Shown here: in pieces, positions 52,601 to 60,197 of the stretch | Position numbering within the stretch: position 1 is the first letter of the stretch | Layout of the letters: each line of letters opens with the position of its first letter | NCBI RefSeq assembly: GCF_965228805.1 | Contig: NZ_CBDDIE010000003.1 | Coordinates: forward strand, 3,658,001-3,722,000 | Origin: JASBTN01 sp965228805 | GTDB lineage: Bacteria > Pseudomonadota > Alphaproteobacteria > Rhodobacterales > Rhodobacteraceae | Length of the DNA stretch: 64,000 nt | Direction of reading: 5' to 3' | Notes under the pieces: model-generated | The model's database searches: none | The model's input: the letters and a program-made list of their open reading frames with translations, nothing else | Told to the model about the DNA's origin: nothing | Position numbers and translations under genes: made by a program

Positions 52601-52697
52601 CTGCGGGCTCAGCTTTGCAACCGTGCTGACCCTGATCTTCGTGCCGACGCTCTATGCGATCCTCTTCCGCATCCGCGCCGAAGAGGTCAGCGCCTGA
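49653..52697 (+). CDS. RND-family efflux permease
   Basis: 1014 residues, AcrB-type topology with twelve membrane helices and two large periplasmic loops. The N-terminus is AKFAITKRVISAILSLLILFAGYFAYTKLP; the proton relay region shows GALIIALGMLVDNAIVVVE with the Asp pair in helix 4. GILSLTGMLIKNAIVLIDE marks helix 10, with Lys in place. It exports lipophilic compounds using proton motive force together with the adaptor upstream. The substrate is unknown; there is no outer membrane channel or local regulator. Terminator at 52724-52758. Confidence 0.95.
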   Translation: MDLAKFAITKRVISAILSLLILFAGYFAYTKLPRFEDPEFLIRSAQIITPYPGASAEEVALEVTEVVENALQQLRGVDEVRSVSKPGLSEVTVEFTIAAAKDRDALNQRFSLMRAKISDIQANLPPNALTSQVYDDYGDVFALYFAITGEGFSLPELHTYAKELQRQLVTVSGVSKILLSGVQDEVIHVDYEPARLIELGLSPSQIGNLLEGQNLIVPGGTILAGDTRLTIRPLAAVTSLEAIENLVISGPDGASFRLSDIATVSRGLKEPASSSLYRDGQPAIGMGISNVLGGNVVEMGEAVKARMDALISERPIGIDILPISDQSESVKVSVNDFVMNVVLALAIVVGTLLIFMGLRSGLLMGGILLVTVAGTLMGMYLYGLDMQRISLGALIIALGMLVDNAIVVVEGTLVRVQKGENTAKAAIAVVNQTRWPLLGGTIVGFLAFSPIGLSPDNTGEYAGSLFWTIMIALLFSWLVAIWLTPYYCTLLLKPGKEGADKGEGAVLRFYRGLLGRALHMRYVTVAVIVGLFLSALALFSLVPPGFFPASTRAQFVVDFFLPQGTDIDATQARIAEVDEHVRSLEGVTGTNTVVGGGHTRFMLTYDGESGNPAYGQILVDVDGFDRIAPLIPEIQSWLDATYPEASTKVWQFVLGPGGGSKIETRFYGTDPEVLRGLADEAKTIMAAAGAVAVKDDWREKVPVIRPVIDTENARRLGLTQGEISNAVYAHLNGSNIGVYREGDVLTNIVMRPVSSARADVAQLRDIQVFSQVAGGYVPITQVVSDFKLVFEDGTLRRIDRELAITAQSDNAPGVLSGDLFASIRDEIEAIALPPGYRMEWKGEFGSSAEANAGLAATMPLGFGAMVLVVFLLFNAVRQPVIIWLTVPLALIGVVYGLAGTQTPLEFMAILGILSLTGMLIKNAIVLIDETDSQIAGGKARMSAVVDAAVSRFRPVLLGVVTTVLGVLPLLGDPFFKSLAVTIICGLSFATVLTLIFVPTLYAILFRIRAEEVSA

Positions 52698-52723
52698 CCC
52701 TCGTGCGGAACAGAAAACACATG

Positions 52724-52758
52724 ACGCCCGGGCGGTTCTCTGCCCGGGCGTTTCTTTT
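52724..52758 (+). terminator. RND operon terminator
   Basis: ACGCCCGGGC and GCCCGGGCGT pair over 10 bp with an 8-base loop, followed by TTCTTTT. Confidence 0.88.
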
Positions 52759-52829
52759 GCCCAACGGACTATGCCGGGGCGACGATCCGACACGATTGCA
52801 GCGCTCACGCGCCCGGCTATAGTCGCCCC

Positions 52830-53486
52830 ATGAGTTGGACCAAGAACACCACCGACATCGCCGGGCTGGATGCCCCCGCCCGCGCGCTTCTGGACACGCT
52901 GACCCCGGTGGAAGTGCCTGCGGGCGCGGTTCTGTTTTGCCCGGGCGAAGCGGTGAAAGGCTATGTCGTCATGCTCTCGGGCCGGGTGGATGTGCACCTG
53001 ATCGGCCCGAACGGGCGCGATATTCTCTTGTACCAGGTTGCGCCGGGGCAGAGCTGCATTCAATCCACCCTGGGCCTTCTGGGCGGCGAGGATTACACCG
53101 GCGAGGCCACGGCGGCGGGGCCCGCGCGGCTGGTGCTGATCCCGCGCGACGTGTTCTTTGCGCTCGTGGACAGCTCGCCGGGCTTTCGCCGCCTGGTCTT
53201 CGGCGCCTTCGCCGCGCGGATGCAGGACATGATGCAACTGGTTGAAAACATGTCCTTCCTGAAGGTCGAGGCGCGCCTGGCCGCGCTGGTATTGGACCGC
53301 GCCGAGGGCGACACCCTGCGCATGACCCAAGCCGACATGGCCACCGCCATCGGCTCGGCGCGCGAGGTCGTCTCACGCCGGTTGGATCGCTGGGCCAAGG
53401 CCGGTCTGGTCACCCATGGGCGCGGAGAAGTCACCATCCTGGACCGCGCCGGGCTGGAAGAGGTGAAAAACTCGCCCGCTCTGTGA
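52830..53486 (+). CDS. Crp/Fnr-family regulator
   Basis: 218 residues: cyclic-nucleotide-like beta-roll (VEVPAGAVLFCPGEAVKGYVVMLSGRVDVHL) and a C-terminal HTH_Crp (MTQADMATAIGSAREVVSRRLDRWAKAGLV). It lacks the Fnr iron-sulfur Cys cluster (only two isolated Cys), so it is not a classic oxygen sensor; it may respond to redox or sulfur species through Cys residues. A DUF2892 gene follows 66 bases later, a partner seen with sulfide or persulfide-responsive sets. Confidence 0.9.
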   Translation: MSWTKNTTDIAGLDAPARALLDTLTPVEVPAGAVLFCPGEAVKGYVVMLSGRVDVHLIGPNGRDILLYQVAPGQSCIQSTLGLLGGEDYTGEATAAGPARLVLIPRDVFFALVDSSPGFRRLVFGAFAARMQDMMQLVENMSFLKVEARLAALVLDRAEGDTLRMTQADMATAIGSAREVVSRRLDRWAKAGLVTHGRGEVTILDRAGLEEVKNSPAL

Positions 53487-53552
53487 CAGGGTCACATGCC
53501 TTTCACTGCTCCCGGGCTTAGACCGGGGACAGGTAACGAAAGGAGTTTTCTC

Positions 53553-53744
53553 ATGTTTGCAAAGAATGCTGGCAGCATCGACCGTGGTCTGCGTGTGATC
53601 ATCGGCCTGGCCCTGGTCGCCTGGGCCGTCTTCGGTGGCCCTGTCTGGGCCTGGATCGGCGTCGTGCCTCTGCTGACCGGAGCCGTGGGCTCCTGCCCGG
53701 CCTATTCGATCTTCGGCATCAGCACCTGCTCGCTGAAGAAGTAA
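53553..53744 (+). CDS. DUF2892 (YgaP-like) membrane protein
   Basis: 63 residues: N-terminal KNAGSIDRGLRVIIGLALVAWAVF, helix two WIGVVPLLTGAVGSCPAYSIFGISTCSLKK, the DUF2892 signature with two Cys (GSCPAYS and STCS). These form the membrane part of YgaP-type rhodanese proteins; here there is no rhodanese domain. AGGAG lies 8 bases before ATG 53553. Likely target of the adjacent Crp/Fnr regulator. Confidence 0.92.
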   Translation: MFAKNAGSIDRGLRVIIGLALVAWAVFGGPVWAWIGVVPLLTGAVGSCPAYSIFGISTCSLKK

Positions 53745-53824
53745 GCGGCTGAGGCACTGCGCGAAGGGCGCCGCCCGGCCTGCGGCCGTGCGAAACGGTC
53801 ACGTCCTTAGCCCACCAAGAAAGA

Positions 53825-53852
53825 AAAACGCCGGGATCTCTCCCGGCGTTTT
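53825..53852. terminator. bidirectional terminator before dctM
   Basis: AAAACGCCGGGA and TCCCGGCGTTTT pair over 12 bp with loop TCTC. It ends both the DUF2892 transcript and the convergent TRAP operon. Confidence 0.93.
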
Positions 53853-53876
53853 CCGTTCCCCGTACTCGTAACTCTA

Positions 53877-55268
53877 CTAGTGGGTTATGATCTCCGGCCC
53901 CATCAGGCTGTTGGGCAACCAGGTCGAGATCCATGGGATGTAGGTCACCATGATCAGGAAGACGAACAGCACGGCCAGGAAGGGAAGGGCTGCGCGCACG
54001 ACCTTCATCATCGGCATCCCGGCAACCCCGGAGGTGACGAAGAGGTTCAGGCCGACCGGCGGGGTGATCATTCCGATCTCCATGTTCACGACCATGATGA
54101 TGCCCAGGTGGATCGGGTCCACGCCCAGCTCGATCGCGATGGGGAAGACCAGCGGCGCCACGATGACGATCAGACCCGAGGGCTCCATGAACTGACCGCC
54201 GATCAGCAGGATCACGTTCACGATGATCAGGAACATGATCTTGCCGAAGCCCGCCGACAGCATCGCATTGGCGATCTGCTGGGGGATCTGCTCATCGGTC
54301 AGCACGTGTTTCAGGATCAGCGCGTTGGCGATGATGAACATCAGGGTAATGGTCAGGCGACCGGCCTCGAACAGGGTGCCGCGGGTGTCTTCGTGGAAGA
54401 AGGCAGTCACGATGGCCTGCGGCTTCTTCAGCACGTTCGACTTGCCCTCACCCTTGTCCGACAGCGGACCCATGTCGCGATAGACGAAACAGGCCACAAA
54501 GAAGGCATAGACCGAGGCAACGGCGGCGGCTTCCGTGGGCGTGAACAGCGCGCCGGTAATGCCCGGAATGCCGTAGATGCCGACCATGATGATGACAATC
54601 AGCAGGAGGCCCCAAACCGCGTCCGAGAACGAGGACCAGACCTCGCCCCAGCCCTGGAAATCCCCCTTGGGCATATTGCGGATCGTGGCGATCACATAGA
54701 TCGCAACCATCAGCATCAGACCCGCCATGAGGCCCGGGATGACACCCGCCAGGAACATGCGCCCGACCGACACCTCGACGGCGGAGGCATAGACCACCAT
54801 GACGATCGAGGGCGGGATCAGGATACCCAGCGTACCGGCGTTACAGATGACACCGGCGGCGAAATCCTTGGTGTAACCAACCTGGCGCATCGCCGCGATG
54901 ACGATGGTCCCGATGGCCACGACGGTGGCGGGCGACGAGCCCGAAAGGGCGGCGAAGAGCATACAGGCAAAGACGCCCGCAATCGCCAGCCCCCCACGCA
55001 GATGCCCCACACAGGCGATCGAGAAGCGGATGATCCGCTGCGCCACGCCCCCGGTCGACATGAAGGACGACGCGAGGATGAAGAAGGGGATCGCCAGCAG
55101 CGTATAGTGGCCCGCTTCGGCTTGATAGAAGCTCTGCGCAACCGAGGCCAGCGAAGTGTCCGAGAACACCAGAAGGAAGATGATCGAGCTGAGACCGAGG
55201 GAAACCGCAATCGGCACCCCGATCAGCAGGAAGCCGATCACCATGGCGAAGAGAAAGACGACGTCCAT
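53877..55268 (-). CDS. dctM: TRAP transporter large permease
   Basis: 463 residues with about 12 helices. DctM features: FAMVIGFLLIGVPIAVSLGLSS, HYTLLAIPFFILASSFMSTGGVAQRI, CMLFAALSGSSPATVVAIGTI and GTLGILIPPSIVMVVYASAVEVS. It moves a carboxylate substrate with sodium symport, in complex with DctQ and fed by DctP. GGAGG lies 8 bases before the ATG; 3 bases after the dctQ stop. Confidence 0.97.
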   Translation of the reverse strand: MDVVFLFAMVIGFLLIGVPIAVSLGLSSIIFLLVFSDTSLASVAQSFYQAEAGHYTLLAIPFFILASSFMSTGGVAQRIIRFSIACVGHLRGGLAIAGVFACMLFAALSGSSPATVVAIGTIVIAAMRQVGYTKDFAAGVICNAGTLGILIPPSIVMVVYASAVEVSVGRMFLAGVIPGLMAGLMLMVAIYVIATIRNMPKGDFQGWGEVWSSFSDAVWGLLLIVIIMVGIYGIPGITGALFTPTEAAAVASVYAFFVACFVYRDMGPLSDKGEGKSNVLKKPQAIVTAFFHEDTRGTLFEAGRLTITLMFIIANALILKHVLTDEQIPQQIANAMLSAGFGKIMFLIIVNVILLIGGQFMEPSGLIVIVAPLVFPIAIELGVDPIHLGIIMVVNMEIGMITPPVGLNLFVTSGVAGMPMMKVVRAALPFLAVLFVFLIMVTYIPWISTWLPNSLMGPEIITH

Positions 55269-55271
55269 GGA

Positions 55272-55928
55272 TTATTCCTCCCACTGGTGGTCTTTGATTT
55301 GGTCGATTTCGTCCTCGACCTCGTGACTGACGATCAGGCTCTCGGCCTTGCCGGTCCACACGCGGATGGTGGCCTGGATGAAGCGGAACAGCAAAAGTGC
55401 GGCCCCGATGGGCAGGATCACATAGGGAATGACGCGCGGCAGCTTGTCATAGGTTTCCCCCTGGTTGATCCAGCCTTCCAGAAAGCGCAGGAACTCTGGC
55501 ATCGGCACCTGATCGGTGATGTACCAGGCCTGGTCACGGGTCTGTTCGAACCCGGTCGGGAACCAGCGGCCCGAGGTGCGATCAAGTGCTGCATAGGGCG
55601 CCCAGTAGTCCCAGGCCCCTTTCAGAAGCAGGAAGGCATAGGCGATGCAGAGCGCGCCTGCGATCAGCGCGACAACCTTGCGCGGCCCGGGCGAAAGCAT
55701 GTTGGTAATCGCGTCCACGCCCAGATGCGCGGTGACCTTGACGCCGTAGCTCACACCGAAGAGCACAAGCCAGGCAAACAGGATCAGCGTGACCTCCAGA
55801 CCCCAGATCAGCGAGGTGTTGAAGATGTAGCGCAGGACGACATTGACGAATGTGATCATGGTCATCAGGCCAAGGAGCACGGCGATGACCGTTTCCTCGA
55901 AGCCCTTTGTGTGGTGAGTGGTGCTCAT
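55272..55928 (-). CDS. dctQ: TRAP transporter small permease
   Basis: 218 residues with four helices (TVIAVLLGLMTMITFVNVVLRYIF; WGLEVTLILFAWLVLFGVSY; VVALIAGALCIAYAFLLLKGAW; VIPYVILPIGAALLLFRFIQ). A longer central loop than usual (YWAPYAALDRTSGRWFPTGFEQ) and acidic C-terminus are noted. It docks DctM and the binding protein. Between dctP and dctM in one leftward operon. Confidence 0.95.
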   Translation of the reverse strand: MSTTHHTKGFEETVIAVLLGLMTMITFVNVVLRYIFNTSLIWGLEVTLILFAWLVLFGVSYGVKVTAHLGVDAITNMLSPGPRKVVALIAGALCIAYAFLLLKGAWDYWAPYAALDRTSGRWFPTGFEQTRDQAWYITDQVPMPEFLRFLEGWINQGETYDKLPRVIPYVILPIGAALLLFRFIQATIRVWTGKAESLIVSHEVEDEIDQIKDHQWEE

Positions 55929-56066
55929 GGTCTTCCCCTTTCCATGAGGCGGGCATGACAGAAGATCCGTCGCGCGGGTTGGTGGCGTGGATATCGTGTC
56001 GTGTGGAGTTTGTGGGTTCCGGGGCCGACACGCGGCCGGCCCCGAAGCTCATGCGTGGCTCAGCGC

Positions 56067-57080
56067 TTAGTGCTGGGCGTTGATTTCCTGGGCAACGGCG
56101 ATGTTGTCGGCACCCACGTCGGCCTCGAACTGGCTCCAGACCGGCTTCATGGCGTCAACCCAGGCCTGGCGCTGCTCGTCGGTCAGCTGGCGGACAACGC
56201 CACCGGCGTCGATGATCGACTGCTTGGCGGCTTCATTCACTGCGAAGGCTTCACCGTTCCGGGTGGCGGTCACTTCGGCAATGATGGTCGACAGCTGGTC
56301 ACGCACATCGGCCGGCAGACCTTCCCACCAGTCCACATTGGTCACGACCAGATAGTCGATGATGCCGTGGTTGGTCTCGGTCACGCCGTCCTGCACTTCG
56401 AAGAACTTCTTGCCGTAGATGTTCGACCAGGTGTTTTCCTGCCCGTCGACAACGCCGGTCTGCAGCGCGCCGTAGACTTCCGAGAAGGCCATCGGCTGCG
56501 GCGAGGCCCCAATGGCTTCCATCTGGGCCACCAGCACGTCCGAGGTCTGCACGCGGAACTTCAGCCCGGCGGCATCGGTCGGCAGTTCCAGCGGCTGGTT
56601 GGCCGAGAACTGTTTCAGGCCATTGTGCCAGAAGGCCAGGCCCAGCAGACCACGGCGGGTCATCGATTCCTTCATCGCCTGACCGGTCGGCGACTGCTGG
56701 AACGCATCCACCGCGTCCATGTTCTTGAACATGAAGGGCAGGTCGAAGATGCGGAACTGTTTGGTAAAGGCTTCGAATTTCGACAGCGACGGCGCGGCCA
56801 TCTGCACGTCGCCCTGCAGCATCGCTTCCAGCACCTGGTTGTCGTTGTACAGCGTGGAGTTCGGATAGACCTCCATGCAGGCCTTGCCGTCCATCTCGGC
56901 ATTCACGCGTTCGGCCAGCAGCGACGCCGCGATGCCTTTCGGGTGTTTGTCAGCGTTGGTGACGTGGCTGAACTTGATGACAATCTCGCCATCGTCACAG
57001 GCCGCGGTGGCGCTGGTGGCGGTGACGGTCAGGGTCAGGGCGGTGGCGGCCCCCATCAGAGCCTTGTTCAGGAATTTCAT
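56067..57080 (-). CDS. dctP: TRAP transporter substrate-binding protein
   Basis: 337 residues with signal peptide (KALMGAATALTLTVTATSATA). DctP features: VIKFSHVTNADKHPKGIAA, PNSTLYNDNQVLEAMLQGDVQMAAPS, LKFRVQTSDVLVAQMEAIGASPQPMAFSEVYGALQTGVVDGQENTWSNI, the last containing the conserved Arg that clamps the substrate carboxylate. C4-dicarboxylates are the likely ligands. GGAGG lies 9 bases before ATG 57080. It is first of dctP-dctQ-dctM. Confidence 0.96.
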   Translation of the reverse strand: MKFLNKALMGAATALTLTVTATSATAACDDGEIVIKFSHVTNADKHPKGIAASLLAERVNAEMDGKACMEVYPNSTLYNDNQVLEAMLQGDVQMAAPSLSKFEAFTKQFRIFDLPFMFKNMDAVDAFQQSPTGQAMKESMTRRGLLGLAFWHNGLKQFSANQPLELPTDAAGLKFRVQTSDVLVAQMEAIGASPQPMAFSEVYGALQTGVVDGQENTWSNIYGKKFFEVQDGVTETNHGIIDYLVVTNVDWWEGLPADVRDQLSTIIAEVTATRNGEAFAVNEAAKQSIIDAGGVVRQLTDEQRQAWVDAMKPVWSQFEADVGADNIAVAQEINAQH

Positions 57081-57292
57081 GTCGTGTGTCCTCCCAGACG
57101 TTCCTCGAAAATACACCCCAAGTCGGGCGCTGAACCCATTTGGGCATTTCAAGAGGCAGCGGCCAAGAAAAACTGTCACCTGTCCGTGAGGCGCCAAATT
57201 CATCAGCATTTGCAGTCAGTTATGGGCTGCTTTTTTTGCATCATCACCAGTCGCAAAGGCATGGTGGGCGGGATTCCACACAGCTACCAAAG

Positions 57293-57320
57293 GCACCTGT
57301 GCGGAAATCCGCACAGGTGC
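57293..57320. terminator. long hairpin between acyltransferase and dctP
   Basis: GCACCTGTGCGGA and TCCGCACAGGTGC pair over 13 bp with only two loop bases. There is no T run. It may end the acyltransferase transcript or be a protein-binding dyad upstream of dctP. In the rest of 57081-57361 I see no sigma-54 type -24/-12 promoter. Confidence 0.5.
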
Positions 57321-57361
57321 GGTAGCGCCAACATGGAAAGGGGGCGGGACGAATCCAGCGC

Positions 57362-58681
57362 TCAGCCACCAATCCGCCGCGTGGCCAGGAAGACGCCCGC
57401 CAACACAAGTACCACGGCGATCCAGTTCACGCCCAGGACATTGGCTGCGCCGATCCCGTTCATCGCGATCATGATCAAGCCTGCGCAGGTGATCAGCGTG
57501 CCCAGAAGCGACGCCAGCGGCCCCGGACGGCGCTCAAGCGGTGTGCGCGAGCCCGCCTCGAAGGGCAGGAACACCATCACGAAAGGCGCCAACACCAGGC
57601 AGAAAGCAACCAGCCAGATCGGCCGCATCGCCCACCAGGCCCCTGCCCCCGGCTGCAGCTCCAGCCCGATGCCGCCCGCCAGCATCGCCAGACCAATCAC
57701 CGCCACCATGGCCGTGATATGCCACAGGTAGATCGACATGATCATCTGGTTCATCACGATCACCCAGCTCCACGGCCCTGGACGGGCGAGCCAGCGTTTC
57801 ACCACGCCCGAGACCAACAGGATCACCCCGATCTGCACCGCCCCCAGCGCCAGCATGGCGGTGGTCGGCGGCCGGGTGTTCGAGAACTCCTCGCCCGGCA
57901 CGCTGACCATGCCCACGGGGAAATCCAGCAGGCCGATCAGCACGTAAAGCCAGACCGCGCCCAGAGCGATGAAACCCAGCGACCAGGCGTTTTGCCTTTG
58001 CGCCCCGCCCCACCAGTAACCAAGCTGATGCACCCCCAGCCAGACAAAGCCGTAATTGGCCCAGCGCAGCCATTGCTGGTCCAGCCCGAAGGCGATTGTA
58101 TCGACCACAATGGCCCCGCCCCAGAGCACCACGACCGAGGCAAAGCCGATGCGATCCCAGGCCGCCATCGACAGGGGCACCGCGACGGTGATGACGATAT
58201 AGACCGCCAGGAACCAGATCGGTACCAGCGCAGATTGCGAGGCGACGGCGATCAGCTCCGCATCCACCCCCATACGCGCAGCAATGGCGGCGGCCACGGC
58301 CCAGAGCGCGACCAGCGGCAGGGTGGGCTTGAGCAGCCGCGACAGGCGCGTCGCCGCCCATCCGCGGGCCCTTTCGGGATCCTTGCGGGCCGAGTTCCAG
58401 CTGAGCCCGTTCGAGAAGCCGCCGACGAAGAAGAACACCGGCATGACCTGGAACAGCCAGGTCGCCCATTGGGTCCAGGGCTGTTCGGCCAGCAGGATGG
58501 TGAACTCCAGTTCACCGCCGCGAATGACCGGGGCGACCAGAAGCCAATGGCCCAGAATGACAAAGAAGATCGCCAGCGCCCGGTAGAAATCGGCAGCCCG
58601 GTTGCGGCTGGCGGGCGTGTTTTCGGCGGCCCAGCGGGCACGGGCCAGAAGGCCCTTTGGAATGTCTTCGGAAGCGCTCAT
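57362..58681 (-). CDS. acyltransferase family 3 membrane protein
   Basis: 439 residues with ten or more helices. It begins AADFYRALAIFFVILGHWLLV, the Acyl_transf_3 motif with the catalytic-type His in ILGHW, and continues with GGFSNGLSW and VIMNQMIMSIYLWHITAMV (second His motif). Such proteins transfer acetyl or other acyl groups to sugars or lipids in the envelope. The substrate is unknown; no polysaccharide genes lie nearby. It precedes dctP on the same strand, with a hairpin between. Confidence 0.88.
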   Translation of the reverse strand: MSASEDIPKGLLARARWAAENTPASRNRAADFYRALAIFFVILGHWLLVAPVIRGGELEFTILLAEQPWTQWATWLFQVMPVFFFVGGFSNGLSWNSARKDPERARGWAATRLSRLLKPTLPLVALWAVAAAIAARMGVDAELIAVASQSALVPIWFLAVYIVITVAVPLSMAAWDRIGFASVVVLWGGAIVVDTIAFGLDQQWLRWANYGFVWLGVHQLGYWWGGAQRQNAWSLGFIALGAVWLYVLIGLLDFPVGMVSVPGEEFSNTRPPTTAMLALGAVQIGVILLVSGVVKRWLARPGPWSWVIVMNQMIMSIYLWHITAMVAVIGLAMLAGGIGLELQPGAGAWWAMRPIWLVAFCLVLAPFVMVFLPFEAGSRTPLERRPGPLASLLGTLITCAGLIMIAMNGIGAANVLGVNWIAVVLVLAGVFLATRRIGG

Positions 58682-58970
58682 ATCACTGCTCGTTTTTGGT
58701 CAATTTTCAGCAGGTTAGCACACAGCAATGCAACCGGGAAGAGTCGCGAGAGGCGCAGCCGCGACGGGCCCGACCCTGGGTGGGCGCTTTCGCAGCGGGA
58801 GTTGGTTGCAAGCGGATTGCTTCAAGTGAAAGGTCAGTTCGAGTTGATGCGCCGGATATGCGCCCTCCCGTGGGGAGCCCCCCTCCCGGCAGAGTTCGCA
58901 AGCGAACTCGCCTGCCGGGTCAACGCGGGCGCGTCGCGGCTGCGCCGCTCCAGGCGGACCTACGCCAAGC
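58682..58970. other. intergenic stretch with palindromic mini-element
   Basis: No gene is seen. GGGAGCCCCCCTCCCGGCAG precedes the hairpin GAGTTCGC-AA-GCGAACTC and CCTGCCGGGTCAA (mini-element copy D, 58882-58924). A GC-rich tail with CGGCTGCGCCGCTCC follows. The order resembles the repeats near 20520 and 31085. It lies between the acyltransferase start and the dctD stop, both minus-strand genes. Confidence 0.55.
58882..58924 (+). repeat. palindromic mini-element, copy D
   Basis: CCTCCCGGCAG, inner stem GAGTTCGC-AA-GCGAACTC, then CGCCTGCCGGGTCAA. It has the same frame as copies A to C in the accessory region 42 kb away, with an unrelated inner stem, so the family is dispersed and not confined to the island. 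Confidence 0.75.
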
Positions 58971-60197
58971 CTACCCCCGAAACTCCTCGGGCTTCAGCCC
59001 ATGGCGCGCCAGCTTGTCATAAAAGGTCTTGCGCGGCAGTTTCAGATCCCGCGCGGCCGCCGAGGCTGCGCCCCCGTGACGCCTGAGCGCTTCGATCAGC
59101 AGAGACCGTTCCACCTGCGCCAGTTGCTCGGCCAGGCCAAGCCCGTCGCCCTCATCCGCCTCGCCCAGCCCCATGGCAAAACGCATCGCCGCGTTCATCA
59201 GCGCGCGCGCATTGCCGGGCCAGTCCTGCGCCATCAGCCGCGCCAGCACGTCCTGGGTGATCTCGGGCGCGGGCAAGGCCGCCTGTTCGCAGGCAATGGC
59301 GACATAGTGGCGAAACAGGATCGGGATGTCCTCCTTGCGCTCGCGAATGGCGGGGATGCGCACGCGCATGATGTCGAGCTTGTAGAAGAGGTCCGGGTTG
59401 AACTGCCCCGCCCCCGCCAACGCATCCAGGTCCTGATAGGTGCCCGCCACCACCCGCGCCCCACCCGGACGGTCCAGCAGGTCGAGCAAAAGAAACTGCG
59501 CCGCCGGGTCCAATGCGGCGACCTCGTCCAGAAACAACGTGCCACCTTCCGCCCTGTCGAACCCGTCGTTCAACACCTCGCCCGTCAGCCCCGCCGCCGG
59601 CAGTTTGACGAAGGGCCGCATCGCCGCGCCGGAAAGCAGATGCACCACCTCCGCCACTTTCGACGTGCCTGACCCCGGCTCGCCACAGATCAGCACCTCG
59701 GCTTGCGTGCGCGCCACCGCGCGGACCCGCGCGCGCAACTCTTCGGCCAGGCGGCTGTCACCGAACAACAGCCGCGCCGCCGCGTCGCCCTGTTCTGCCT
59801 GCAGTTTCAGATGGCGATTTTCCAACACCAGGGACCGGGTGCGCAACGCGCGTTCCACCACCGCAACAAGGTCGTCCGGCTCGCAGGGCTTTTCCAGGAA
59901 ATCGAAGGCGCCAGCCGACATGCCGCGCACGGCCATGGGAATGTCCCCCTCACCCGTCAACAGGATCACCGGCAGCTCCGCATCCACCCCCTGCGCATGT
60001 TCCAGCAGGGCAAAGCCGTCCTTGCCCGGCATGCGAATATCGCTCAGCACCACCCCGTCGAAGTCCAGCGAGATATGGTCCTTCGCCTCGATGAACGACC
60101 CTGCCGTCAACGGGTCCAGCCCAGCCAGCTCCAAGGTCTGGCCCAGCGCCTCGCGCACCATGGCATCGTCATCGACCAACAGGACTTTCTGGCTCAT
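58971..60197 (-). CDS. dctD: DctD-like response regulator with degenerate AAA+ domain
   Basis: 408 residues: receiver (Asp53 in LSDIRMPG, Lys103 in LEKP), AAA+ domain, and Fis-type HTH (GGAASAAARDLKLPRKTFYDKLARHGL). The AAA+ part is degraded: Walker A reads G172EPGSGTS with Thr where Lys is required, and the whole loop with GAFTGA, which contacts sigma-54, is missing between VKLPAAGLTGE and GFDRAEGGTLFLDEV. It therefore should not act as an ATP-driven sigma-54 activator; activation through sigma-70 or repression is more likely. It overlaps dctB by 4 bases. The symbol reflects family only. Confidence 0.85.
   Translation of the reverse strand: MSQKVLLVDDDAMVREALGQTLELAGLDPLTAGSFIEAKDHISLDFDGVVLSDIRMPGKDGFALLEHAQGVDAELPVILLTGEGDIPMAVRGMSAGAFDFLEKPCEPDDLVAVVERALRTRSLVLENRHLKLQAEQGDAAARLLFGDSRLAEELRARVRAVARTQAEVLICGEPGSGTSKVAEVVHLLSGAAMRPFVKLPAAGLTGEVLNDGFDRAEGGTLFLDEVAALDPAAQFLLLDLLDRPGGARVVAGTYQDLDALAGAGQFNPDLFYKLDIMRVRIPAIRERKEDIPILFRHYVAIACEQAALPAPEITQDVLARLMAQDWPGNARALMNAAMRFAMGLGEADEGDGLGLAEQLAQVERSLLIEALRRHGGAASAAARDLKLPRKTFYDKLARHGLKPEEFRG

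Noticed and set aside
50631..53330. 899-codon frame antisense to the RND permease and Crp gene
   Set aside because: His/Gln/Arg/Gly-rich composition typical of antisense frames in high-GC DNA; the plus-strand genes have clear domains.
53880..55958. 692-codon frame antisense to dctM/dctQ
   Set aside because: Highly charged, repetitive Asp/His/Arg composition; dctM and dctQ are unmistakable on the other strand.
57081..57361. Sigma-54 promoter for dctP
   Set aside because: No GG-N10-GC -24/-12 pair with proper context was found on the minus strand.
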